Counted from the stretch's first letter, positions 1 to 5,811 are shown. The stretch: 6,721 nt of DNA from Lachnospiraceae bacterium M18-1 (GCA_000403295.2 KE159614.1:4318-11038); one strand, 5' to 3'. Notes: a model not told the origin generated them from the sequence alone. Made by a program: numbers and translations.

Positions 1-102
1 ATTGGATCTTCCTTCTGTTTTTCGCTATTTTGTATTTTTAGGAAAAGCATGAAGGTATTCGTAAGTAAGGAGCTGTGAATAAATACAAGGGGAGTGGTTG
101 CA
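1..102. other. Upstream edge and leader of the late regulator gene
   Basis: No gene can be supported here. The three forward frames close at positions 39-41, 50-52 and 76-78, so any of them could be the tail of a gene that begins before the window, but the remnants (12 to 25 codons) carry no recognisable motif. The last part holds the ribosome binding site of the next gene. I saw no clear promoter. Confidence 0.4.
87..94 (+). promoter_or_regulatory. Ribosome binding site that selects a TTG start
   Basis: The sequence AAGGGGAG lies 8 nt before the TTG codon at 103. The in-frame GTG at 94 overlaps this motif and has its nearest other purine-rich site (AAGGAG, 67-72) about 21 nt away, too far for normal initiation. 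This favours TTG 103 as the real start. Confidence 0.65.
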
Positions 103-525
103 TTGGACAAAAAGATACTTGCTGATTACATAGACGCTATGGAGCTGATAAAGGAAACAGAGGAGGATATCCGCAAATTAAAAAAGAGACGTAAAACAAT
201 CATTCAGACAAACGTAAAAGGCAGTAATCCGAATTTCCCTTATCAGGAACAGCATTTTCAAATTGCAGGTACCACTTTCTCATATCAGGATGACAAAAAC
301 TTACGTCTGGAAGAAAAACTTCTGGAGCAGCGCAAGGAGAATGCGGAGAAGATCAAGCGGCGGGTGGAAGAATGGCTTCTGACGGTTCCGATTCGGATGC
401 AGCGGATTATCAAGTATAAGATATTTGAGGAGATGACCTGGGAGCAGACGGCAGAGAAGATTGGGAGAAAGGCCACGGAAAACGGATTGAAAAAAGAATT
501 TGAGAGATTTATGAAAAAGAGATGA
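103..525 (+). CDS. Phage late transcription regulator, ArpU/DUF1492-like with sigma region 4-type HTH
   Basis: A 140-residue protein if it starts at TTG 103; a GTG at 94 would add three residues but overlaps the ribosome binding site. The N-terminal part is charged and probably helical or coiled coil (a run of K, R and E around residues 10-35). The C-terminal part, about residues 97-140, reads as a sigma-70 region 4-like helix-turn-helix, with the segment MTWEQTAEKIGRK from residue 111 as the helix-turn and a basic helix after it. This architecture (coiled N-terminus, 'TWEEIAEKLG'-like C-terminus, about 140 residues) is typical of DUF1492/ArpU/RinA-type proteins encoded directly before terS in Firmicutes phages, where they are thought to activate late genes. 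Context agrees: repeats and a promoter lie directly downstream. The exact family name is uncertain; DNA-binding regulator is much surer than the specific family. Confidence 0.72.
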   Translation: MDKKILADYIDAMELIKETEEDIRKLKKRRKTIIQTNVKGSNPNFPYQEQHFQIAGTTFSYQDDKNLRLEEKLLEQRKENAEKIKRRVEEWLLTVPIRMQRIIKYKIFEEMTWEQTAEKIGRKATENGLKKEFERFMKKR

Positions 526-530
526 AAGTT

Positions 531-557
531 TGTCACGAATGTCACACATGTCACGTT
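531..557 (+). repeat. Three tandem 9-bp direct repeats, TGTCACnnn
   Basis: TGTCAC occurs at 531, 540 and 549 with an exact 9-bp period (TGTCACGAA, TGTCACACA, TGTCACGTT). The array starts 5 bp after the regulator gene stops and ends 6 bp before the extended -10 motif. It therefore occupies the place where a -35 element should be. The arrangement suggests an activator binding site, most simply for the HTH protein encoded immediately upstream. Binding is inference; the repeat itself is seen directly. Confidence 0.75.
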
Positions 558-563
558 TTCGTA

Positions 564-572
564 TGCTATAGT
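564..572 (+). promoter_or_regulatory. Candidate late promoter P1: extended -10 without a normal -35
   Basis: TGCTATAGT matches the extended -10 pattern TGnTATAAT with one mismatch. The hexamer 17 bp upstream (544-549, ACACAT) does not resemble TTGACA; instead the TGTCAC repeats cover that region. This is the look of an activator-dependent promoter. Transcription would begin near 579, about 50 nt before the hairpin terminator at 631. Confidence 0.55.
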
Positions 573-630
573 ATATGCTGAGATTGGTGGCTGGATGGTC
601 ATTCAATTCAAACCCTCACACACACGAAAG

Positions 631-661
631 GCGTTCTGCATGAAAATGTAGGGCGCTTTTT
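631..661 (+). terminator. Intrinsic terminator with GAAA tetraloop (T1)
   Basis: GCGTTCTGCAT (631-641) pairs fully, counting three G-U pairs, with ATGTAGGGCGC (646-656) around a GAAA tetraloop, followed by TTTTT (657-661). An 11-bp stem with a GNRA loop and a U-tract is a convincing Rho-independent terminator. It ends the short transcript from P1 and insulates the next promoter. It could also act as a regulated attenuator, because the genes that P1 should serve lie downstream of it. Confidence 0.8.
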
Positions 662-662
662 C

Positions 663-691
663 TTGTCAGAATATGTCAGATGGTGTAGAAT
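663..691 (+). promoter_or_regulatory. Candidate promoter P2 of the ParA cassette
   Basis: TTGTCA (663-668), a 17-bp spacer and TAGAAT (686-691) match the housekeeping -35 and -10 hexamers at five of six positions each, with optimal spacing. It begins 2 nt after the T-tract of the preceding terminator and would start transcription near 698, giving a leader of about 40 nt before the ParA start. TGTCAGA occurs twice here (664-670 and 674-680), the first overlapping the -35, which may be an operator. Confidence 0.6.
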
Positions 692-736
692 GAAGAAGTG
701 GTGAATCTTATGGAACAGGTGTGTGAGGTGTGAAAA

Positions 737-1585
737 ATGAGCGAGAATGGAAAAGTGGTTTCTTTCATTAATATGAAAGGCGGAGTAGGTAAAACAACCC
801 TATGCATTGGAATTGGAGAATATCTGGCAAATTATATTGGCAAAAAAATTCTGTTTATTGATTTAGATCCACAATTTAATACAACACAAAGCTTAATTAA
901 TGAGTTTGATTTAGAAGATGAATATTTGAATAATTATACCGAAGAACACGAAAATAAAACGATTAAGCGATTGTTTGAAACACAAACTACGCTTGTTAGG
1001 AAAGTAGATATGCCATCTCCAGATGAAATAATCGTGAATCTCAATGATAAAATGGATTTGTTGCCAGGGACTATTGACCTTATTTTAGTAGAGAGTGATA
1101 AAGATGGAACGAAAGCAAAAAAGGTAAAGAAATTTATTTATGAAAACAATCTAAAAGATTCATATGATTTTATTTTTATTGATTGTCCCCCAACTATTTC
1201 AGTATACACTGATGCGGCTTTAATAGCATCAGATTTTTATTTGGTACCTATAAGAATCGATAGATACTCAATTTTAGGAATTAAACTGTTAAAACAAATA
1301 ATAGATAGGCTTGATGACAATGAGAAAATAGGAATAAAACCATTAGGAATTGTATATACAATGGTAAAAGATTTTACGCAAAAGACATTGCAATTGAAAG
1401 GGACATTTGAGAAAAACGAAATAGTAAGAGAAATAGGACTATTTGCGAGTATAACTTCATATGTTAATGATTTATTAGTTGGGCTTCAAGGAAATATCTC
1501 GTCAAAATATAAAAAGTCAAGAGAAGATATAGGGGCAATTTGTGAGGAATTTTTGGAGAGGGTTAAATCATATGAATCAGAATAA
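737..1585 (+). CDS. ParA/Soj-type deviant Walker ATPase
   Basis: A 282-residue protein of the ParA/MinD superfamily of P-loop ATPases. The deviant Walker A motif KGGVGKTT is at residues 14-21, with signature lysine K14 and catalytic lysine K19. The Walker A' motif IDLDPQ is at 41-46, and the Walker B motif, a hydrophobic strand followed by D149-C-P-P, is near 145-152. All residues for ATP binding, dimerisation and hydrolysis seem present. It lacks the N-terminal HTH extension of P1-type ParA, so it is like the short Soj or type Ib form, and it is longer than usual in the middle (about residues 60-110). The start ATG has GAGGTG 6 nt upstream. It is the first gene of a three-gene operon and overlaps the next gene by 14 nt. 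Family members position plasmids, chromosomes or protein cargo on the nucleoid or membrane; some have been recruited to other roles. No standard ParB follows, so a partition role is not established. Confidence 0.9.
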   Translation: MSENGKVVSFINMKGGVGKTTLCIGIGEYLANYIGKKILFIDLDPQFNTTQSLINEFDLEDEYLNNYTEEHENKTIKRLFETQTTLVRKVDMPSPDEIIVNLNDKMDLLPGTIDLILVESDKDGTKAKKVKKFIYENNLKDSYDFIFIDCPPTISVYTDAALIASDFYLVPIRIDRYSILGIKLLKQIIDRLDDNEKIGIKPLGIVYTMVKDFTQKTLQLKGTFEKNEIVREIGLFASITSYVNDLLVGLQGNISSKYKKSREDIGAICEEFLERVKSYESE

Positions 1586-1958
1586 ACATATAGATTATTT
1601 TCATGGTTATTTGTCTAAGAAAGATTTGAATGTTGTAGACCTGATAGGTGCAATTACGGTTTTGATAATTACAAAAGACATTTTTACAAAAAATTCAGAA
1701 GTAAAAGAATTTATAAAATGTGTTTTAAATGTGAATTTTCCAGAATATGTTGTAAAATCCAGAACACTAATGGCGGCACGAGTCGGGCGTTTACTAATAG
1801 AATTAGATGCAGGACAGATTTTGAGGATAGCGGAAAATGTTATAGAATATTTAGGGAAAGTCAGTATTGAAAAAAATCAAGATAAAGAATTAAAGCCAAA
1901 AAGGAATAAGAAGAAAAATGAAAATGAGAAACTTGAAAAATGGCTGAAGGGACTATAA
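1572..1958 (+). CDS. Uncharacterised 128-residue protein with lysine-rich tail, ParA partner
   Basis: I do not recognise this family. From ATG 1572 it is 128 residues; GGAGAGG at 1555-1561 lies 10 nt upstream. A GTG at 1542 in the same frame would add ten residues and has an AGGGG 6 nt upstream, so the start is not certain. Either way it begins inside the ParA gene, which suggests translational coupling and joint function. The middle is mostly hydrophobic and probably helical (about residues 20-35 and 66-96), without a clean membrane span or signal peptide. The last 20 or so residues are rich in K, E and N (KPKRNKKKNENEKLEKW) and could bind nucleic acid or a partner. As the small gene directly after a ParA ATPase it sits where a ParB-like adaptor or centromere-binding protein would be, but no ribbon-helix-helix or HTH motif is evident to me. 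Confidence 0.75.
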   Translation: MNQNKHIDYFHGYLSKKDLNVVDLIGAITVLIITKDIFTKNSEVKEFIKCVLNVNFPEYVVKSRTLMAARVGRLLIELDAGQILRIAENVIEYLGKVSIEKNQDKELKPKRNKKKNENEKLEKWLKGL

Positions 1959-1959
1959 G

Positions 1960-2631
1960 ATGTTAGATAGATATTATGAAGTGAAGGCATGTAAAACCGA
2001 TATCTATTACTTTGTAGAATTAATTAAAAGAGAACTACCCGATGTATCAGAAGAGGATTTGATATGTATTGGAAAAGGAATGTCATTTATAAGAAAGGTT
2101 TATGCTTATCCAGATAAAGATAAGGCGCACTATTATAACTGTTTGGTAACTGATATGTTAAGTCTCATGCATTCATTCAGTAAATTTTCTGTAAGAATAT
2201 ACTATACAGAATTTCGTTCTGTAATAGAAAATTTTGTACGTGTCATATTAAAATTTGAGAATAATAATGCTATGGGCGTTAGAAATATGTTTAGTAAATT
2301 AAAAAAAGAATATAATCTATCATCTAAGCAGTTTATTGATTATTTAGAAGGAGAATATGGAAAATGCTGTGAAATAATTCATAGTAATTGTAATGCTGAT
2401 TTACCAATCTATCAGTATTATGAAGAAATTATGAGATCAGATGAGTTGGATTTAAAAAGAATATCAAGCATAATTAGACAATTGGCAAATTTTTATAATT
2501 CGTGCAAAAAATTTATAGTATTTAATGATTATGAGCAAATGGACAAAGCATTTTATAATCAAAAAGAAGTATTAAAGTATTTATTAGGCGAAAAGAATTA
2601 TATAGTATATCTAAAAATGGATTTACGTTAG
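1960..2631 (+). CDS. Uncharacterised 223-residue helical protein, weakly HEPN-like
   Basis: I do not recognise a named family. The start ATG follows the previous stop by 1 nt and has GAAGGGA about 8 nt upstream. The protein looks all-helical and soluble, rich in Y, F, K and E, with no signal peptide or membrane segment. Two places recall HEPN or abortive-infection-type proteins: R86-S-V-I-E90-N followed by a hydrophobic stretch, and Y133 to C-C-E-I-I-H141-S, similar to the conserved 'R..lE' and 'Y..ls..vH' helices of that superfamily. A canonical R-x4-6-H RNase motif is not present (no arginine at the proper distance before H141), so nuclease activity cannot be claimed. It is the last gene of the cassette, followed after 5 nt by a terminator. 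In the context of a ParA ATPase and a small partner it may be the effector of the unit; that is inference. Confidence 0.75.
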   Translation: MLDRYYEVKACKTDIYYFVELIKRELPDVSEEDLICIGKGMSFIRKVYAYPDKDKAHYYNCLVTDMLSLMHSFSKFSVRIYYTEFRSVIENFVRVILKFENNNAMGVRNMFSKLKKEYNLSSKQFIDYLEGEYGKCCEIIHSNCNADLPIYQYYEEIMRSDELDLKRISSIIRQLANFYNSCKKFIVFNDYEQMDKAFYNQKEVLKYLLGEKNYIVYLKMDLR

Positions 2632-2636
2632 CAGTT

Positions 2637-2665
2637 AAAGGTACCTCATCTGGGTGCCTTTTCTC
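2637..2665 (+). terminator. Hairpin terminator closing the ParA cassette (T2)
   Basis: AAAGGTACC (2637-2645) pairs with GGTGCCTTT (2653-2661) through nine base pairs including one U-G, with a 7-nt loop, and runs into TTTTCTC. The T-tract is short, so termination may be partial. It lies 5 nt after the last cassette gene and about 37 nt before the terS start. Any promoter driving terS from upstream must read through it. Confidence 0.65.
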
Positions 2666-2698
2666 ATGCAATAGAACAGAAAGCGAGGTGAGCCCCCA

Positions 2699-3238
2699 AT
2701 GACAGAAAAACAGAAAATATTCGCCGACGAATACCTGATAGACTTAAACGCAACAAGGGCTTACCTTGTGGCTTATCCGAGAGTTAAAAACGAAAATACC
2801 GCCGCCGTAAACGGCAGCAAATTGCTAAGAAATACTAAGGTTGCATCCTACATCCGGGAGCGCATGCAGGAACGCCAGCAGCGTACAGAAGTCACCCAGG
2901 ATCAGGTCATCCAGGAGCTGGCTTCGATCGCCTTCGCCCGGGTGACAGATTACGTGGAGATAAAAAGCAACGGCCCTTCTTCCATGGTACTGATAAAATC
3001 CACAGACTCATTATCCGAAGAACAGCGCCGAGCCATAGCCGGAATCAAAGAAGGAGCAAACGGCATCGAGATTAAGCTGAACGATAAAGAAAAAGCGCTG
3101 GAGCTCCTGGGGCGGCACCTTGGGATGTGGAATGACCGTCTGGATCTGAAAGTTCCGGCCATTGACGATGCCGTAAAGGAGATGGAGGAATACTTTGAAC
3201 AGCAGAAAGCAAGCGGTTCTGGACCTCCTGTGGAATGA
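2699..3238 (+). CDS. terS: Terminase small subunit (Terminase_2 family)
   Basis: A 179-residue DNA-recognition subunit of the packaging motor; it binds the pac or cos site and hands the DNA to TerL. The N-terminus, TEKQKIFADEYLIDLNATRA from residue 2, is the hallmark of the SPP1 gp1-like Terminase_2 family and forms the HTH DNA-binding domain (about residues 2-55). A central region mediates oligomer formation in known members. The conserved C-terminal block KEKALELLGRHLGMW is at 130-144. Length is normal for the family. GAGGTG (2685-2690) lies 8 nt before the ATG. Its 3' end overlaps the terL start by 44 nt. GC content jumps upward at this gene compared with the cassette just before it. Confidence 0.95.
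   Translation: MTEKQKIFADEYLIDLNATRAYLVAYPRVKNENTAAVNGSKLLRNTKVASYIRERMQERQQRTEVTQDQVIQELASIAFARVTDYVEIKSNGPSSMVLIKSTDSLSEEQRRAIAGIKEGANGIEIKLNDKEKALELLGRHLGMWNDRLDLKVPAIDDAVKEMEEYFEQQKASGSGPPVE
3184..3190 (+). promoter_or_regulatory. Ribosome binding site inside terS that sets the TTG start of terL
   Basis: GGAGGAA is a near-perfect anti-16S match and ends a few bases before TTG 3195. No ATG in the terL frame is close by, and the residues just after TTG read smoothly into the conserved protein. The site lies inside the terS coding region, so terL translation is probably coupled to terS. Confidence 0.7.
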
Positions 3239-4466
3239 ACCGTATAAAATTGGACATTGGGTAGGCTTCAAAGATCTGACCGGGCTGCATAATACGTGGC
3301 TCCGGTCTTTTTTGTATTCTCATGAAGACCAGACCCTGCTTGCGCACCGCGGGTCTTACAAGACAACGGATCTCTCCCTGTTTCTTGCGCTCCATGCGAT
3401 CGAGCGGCCCAATGAAAATGTGATGTTCTTCCGGAAGACGGATGATGATGTGACAGAGGTGATCACTCAGACCAGAAAGATTCTGCAGTCACCGGTGATC
3501 GGGCGGATCGTATATGATCTGTATGACCTCAGCCTGCAGCTGATCACCGCGAATAATTCCGAAATTATGACGAACCTCTGCACCTCCACAAGGGGCGCGT
3601 CCCAGATCATGGGGCTTGGCATCGGAACATCCATTACAGGAAAACACGGGGATATCATCGTGACAGACGATATTGTGAACCTGAGGGACCGCACAAGCCG
3701 GGCAGAGCGGAAGCGTACCAGAATCCAGTATATGGAGCTTCAGAACATCCGGAACCGGGGCGGCCGGTTCATTAATACCGGTACTCCTTGGCATAAAGAG
3801 GATGCTATTTCATTAATGCCGAATGTGAAGCGGTATGACTGTTATTCTACAGGTCTGATCACTCGTGACAAGCTGGAAGAACTCCGGCAGTCCATGTCGG
3901 ACAGCCTTTTCGCGGCAAATTATGAGCTGAGACATATTGCGGATAAGGATGCCATGTTTAAAGAGCCGGAGTTTACAAAGGATGTGGAAAAAATCTACGG
4001 AGGGATTGCTCATATCGATGCCGCATATGACGGAGCAGATGGAACTGCATTCACTATAATCCGGAAGACAAAGGATGGATTTATAGGTTTTGGTAAACGC
4101 TGGGACAGACATGTGGATGACTGCCTGAATGAGATTTCTATTTACCATAAGCGTTTCAGGGCGGGAACTATTTATTGTGAGGACAATGCGGATAAAGGGT
4201 ATCTGAGAAAAGAGATCGCAGGTATGGGGATTCCGGTTTCTGGATATCACGAACAAATGAATAAGTTTGTGAAAATATCCACGTATCTCCGAAAGAGCTG
4301 GAAGAAAATAAAATGGCTGGAAGAGACAGATCCGGAATATATCAATGAGATTCTGGACTACTCAGAGTTTGCGGAGCATGATGATAGTCCGGATTCCGCG
4401 GCAAGTATATTTAGAAAACTGGAAACACGGGCTGCATATAACAACGGCCTGAGGGGAGGCGTATAA
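3195..4466 (+). CDS. terL: Terminase large subunit, ATPase and nuclease
   Basis: A 423-residue packaging motor, starting at TTG with a strong binding site. The N-terminal ATPase carries a Walker A variant AHRGSYKTT (residues 50-58, K56 catalytic), a Walker B strand GDIIVTDD (152-159) and a coupling motif NTGTPWH (194-200). The C-terminal RNase H-like nuclease shows the expected acidic residues: D275 in HIDAAYD, E329 and D330 in YCEDN, and D396, D397 and D400 in the segment HDDSPDS. All motifs are intact and the length is normal, so the protein should be functional. It pumps DNA into the prohead through the portal and cuts the concatemer. It overlaps terS by 44 nt and is followed by the portal gene after 1 nt, consistent with one late operon. 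The tyrosine in the P-loop replaces the more common glycine but I believe this is seen in this Firmicutes phage terminase group. Confidence 0.96.
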   Translation: MNSRKQAVLDLLWNEPYKIGHWVGFKDLTGLHNTWLRSFLYSHEDQTLLAHRGSYKTTDLSLFLALHAIERPNENVMFFRKTDDDVTEVITQTRKILQSPVIGRIVYDLYDLSLQLITANNSEIMTNLCTSTRGASQIMGLGIGTSITGKHGDIIVTDDIVNLRDRTSRAERKRTRIQYMELQNIRNRGGRFINTGTPWHKEDAISLMPNVKRYDCYSTGLITRDKLEELRQSMSDSLFAANYELRHIADKDAMFKEPEFTKDVEKIYGGIAHIDAAYDGADGTAFTIIRKTKDGFIGFGKRWDRHVDDCLNEISIYHKRFRAGTIYCEDNADKGYLRKEIAGMGIPVSGYHEQMNKFVKISTYLRKSWKKIKWLEETDPEYINEILDYSEFAEHDDSPDSAASIFRKLETRAAYNNGLRGGV

Positions 4467-4467
4467 A

Positions 4468-5811
4468 ATGTTCAGGGTGCCGACAGGTACGGTTATGACT
4501 ACAGAGCTGCTTGGAAAATATATGGCGAAGCATAAGCAGGAAATTTCCGAGAGGTATCAGAAACTGCAGGATGCATATGAGAATAAGTATGAGATCAGCA
4601 GGCAGGAGAAAAAAGCAGTCTGGAAACCAGATAACAGGATTCCGGTCAACTTTGCAAAATATATCGTAGATACTATGAACGGGTTCTTCATAGGAATCCC
4701 GATCAAGACCACGAGTAATGATAGGGCGATATCCGAATACCTGGAATTTCTGGATCAGTACAATGACCAGGATGATAATAACGCGGAATTATCTAAGGTG
4801 TGCAGCATCTACGGAAGCGGCTTTGAAATGTATTATGTGGATGAGATGGGGAATATCGGGATCACATATCTTTCACCGATGGATGCGTTTATGATCTATG
4901 ATGACAGCATCCTGGAGAGGCCGATGTTTTTTGTACGGCATTATAAGGATGCGGACAATGTGGAGCATGGAAGCTGGTCAGACGGGAGAGTGGTGCAGCA
5001 TTTTATTAACCGCGGTTCTTATCAGTGGGTGGATGAAGAAAAGATTCACGGTTTCGAGGGAGTTCCGGCAACGGAATATCTGGAAAATAAGGAACGAATT
5101 GGGATATTCGAAAGCGTGCTTCCCATGATCGAGGCTCACCATAAAGCAGTCAGTGAAAAAGCGAATGACGTGGATTATTTTGCGGACGCCTATTTGAAAA
5201 TACTGGGGGCGAAGTTGGAAGCGAGTGATCTGGAAGTGCTGCGTAGAAACAGGGTGATTAATTTTGAAGGGATGGACGCCCTGAATATCGTGGTTGATTT
5301 CCTGCAGAAGCCGAATGGAGATACGACCCAGGAAAACCTGATCAATCGGCTTGAAAAGCTCATTTTCCAGATCAGTATGGTGGCGAATATTTCAGATGAA
5401 AATTTCGGGACATCCTCAGGCATTGCTTTGAAATATAAGCTGCAGGGAATGAGCAATCTTGCAAAGACGAAGGAGCGAAAATTTATCTCCGGTATGAACA
5501 GGCGGTATAAGCTGATCTTCAGCAATCCGGTTTCTGGCATGCAAGGGGACGCGTGGGTAAACATCAAGTACAAGTTTACCCAGAATATTCCCGCCAATAC
5601 CCTGGACGAAGCCCAGACTGCTTCCCAACTCAGCGGGATCGTCAGTCAAGAGACTCAGCTGAGGATTCTTTCCGTTGTGGATAACGTGAAGGAAGAACTG
5701 GAACGTATAGAAAAGGAGCAAGATCAGGAGGGGTATGAGACAGACTATCCAACGAGCAGGACGGCAGACGATGTACAGGCTGATCTTTACAGCGGGGATG
5801 TGGGATTATGA
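4468..5811 (+). CDS. Portal protein, SPP1 gp6-like
   Basis: A 447-residue portal of the Phage_prot_Gp6 (SPP1-type) family; a ring of these subunits forms the vertex through which DNA enters and leaves the head and on which the tail connector docks. The diagnostic segment is residues 54-79, PDNRIPVNFAKY followed by IVDTMNGFFIGIPI, matching the 'nnri..ny.k.ivd...gfl.G.pi' block of SPP1-like portals. A stretch around 260-340, including QISMVANISDENFG and then SSGIALKYKLQGM, matches the conserved crown and stem region. The acidic C-terminus is normal. GAGGGGAGG (4451-4459) lies 8 nt before the ATG. The stop codon overlaps the start of the next gene by 4 nt (ATGA), indicating translational coupling. 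Confidence 0.95.
   Translation: MFRVPTGTVMTTELLGKYMAKHKQEISERYQKLQDAYENKYEISRQEKKAVWKPDNRIPVNFAKYIVDTMNGFFIGIPIKTTSNDRAISEYLEFLDQYNDQDDNNAELSKVCSIYGSGFEMYYVDEMGNIGITYLSPMDAFMIYDDSILERPMFFVRHYKDADNVEHGSWSDGRVVQHFINRGSYQWVDEEKIHGFEGVPATEYLENKERIGIFESVLPMIEAHHKAVSEKANDVDYFADAYLKILGAKLEASDLEVLRRNRVINFEGMDALNIVVDFLQKPNGDTTQENLINRLEKLIFQISMVANISDENFGTSSGIALKYKLQGMSNLAKTKERKFISGMNRRYKLIFSNPVSGMQGDAWVNIKYKFTQNIPANTLDEAQTASQLSGIVSQETQLRILSVVDNVKEELERIEKEQDQEGYETDYPTSRTADDVQADLYSGDVGL

Larger units (their letters stand above)
662..2665 (+). mobile_element. Candidate moron: AT-rich accessory cassette with own promoter and terminator
   Basis: This unit lies between the late promoter region and terS, where many related phages would have only a short leader. 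It carries its own near-consensus promoter, three genes spaced as one operon, and a closing hairpin. Base composition changes sharply: hand counts give 13 G+C in the 60 bases at 2461-2520 against 35 in the 60 bases at 3661-3720. Codon use shifts as well, with ATA, AGA and TTA common inside and CTG, CGG and ATC common in the terminase genes. There are no integrase, transposase or clear terminal repeats, so entry was probably by recombination rather than transposition. Confidence 0.6.

Noticed and set aside
75..125. A 16-codon frame from GTG 75 overlapping the start of the regulator gene, near AAGGAG at 67-72
   Set aside because: The motif is only 2 nt from the GTG, the frame is very short and no feature supports it. 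The AAGGGGAG further on serves the regulator.
285..606. Reverse-strand frames opposite the regulator gene
   Set aside because: They are antisense to a well-supported gene, resemble no protein family, and run through the repeat and promoter region. Similar antisense frames opposite terS, terL, the portal and the minor head gene were dismissed for the same reason.
1542..1571. GTG 1542 as the start of the second cassette gene
   Set aside because: Possible, with AGGGG 6 nt upstream, but ATG 1572 has the better start codon and a GGAGAGG upstream; the ten extra residues (starting VRNFWRG) show nothing conserved that I can see.
737..1585. ParA read as proof of a plasmid partition locus (phage-plasmid)
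   Set aside because: No recognisable ParB, and no iteron array of the parS kind was found next to it beyond two TGTCAGA copies that overlap a promoter. Kept as an alternative only.
2578..2606. TATAGT at 2601-2606 as a promoter for terS
   Set aside because: The -10 is plausible but the hexamer 17 bp upstream (TATTTA) is a poor -35, there is no TG extension or TGTCAC repeat, the region is AT-rich so chance matches are common, and a terminator follows within 60 nt.
3342..3368. Tyrosine in the TerL P-loop (HRGSYKTT) as a sign of an inactive motor
   Set aside because: K56 and T57 are intact, as are Walker B, the coupling motif and the nuclease acids. The variant seems to be a property of this terminase group rather than a defect.
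4898..5128. A 76-codon forward frame inside the portal gene
   Set aside because: It is a shadow of the portal in another frame, has no ribosome binding site of note and no family resemblance.
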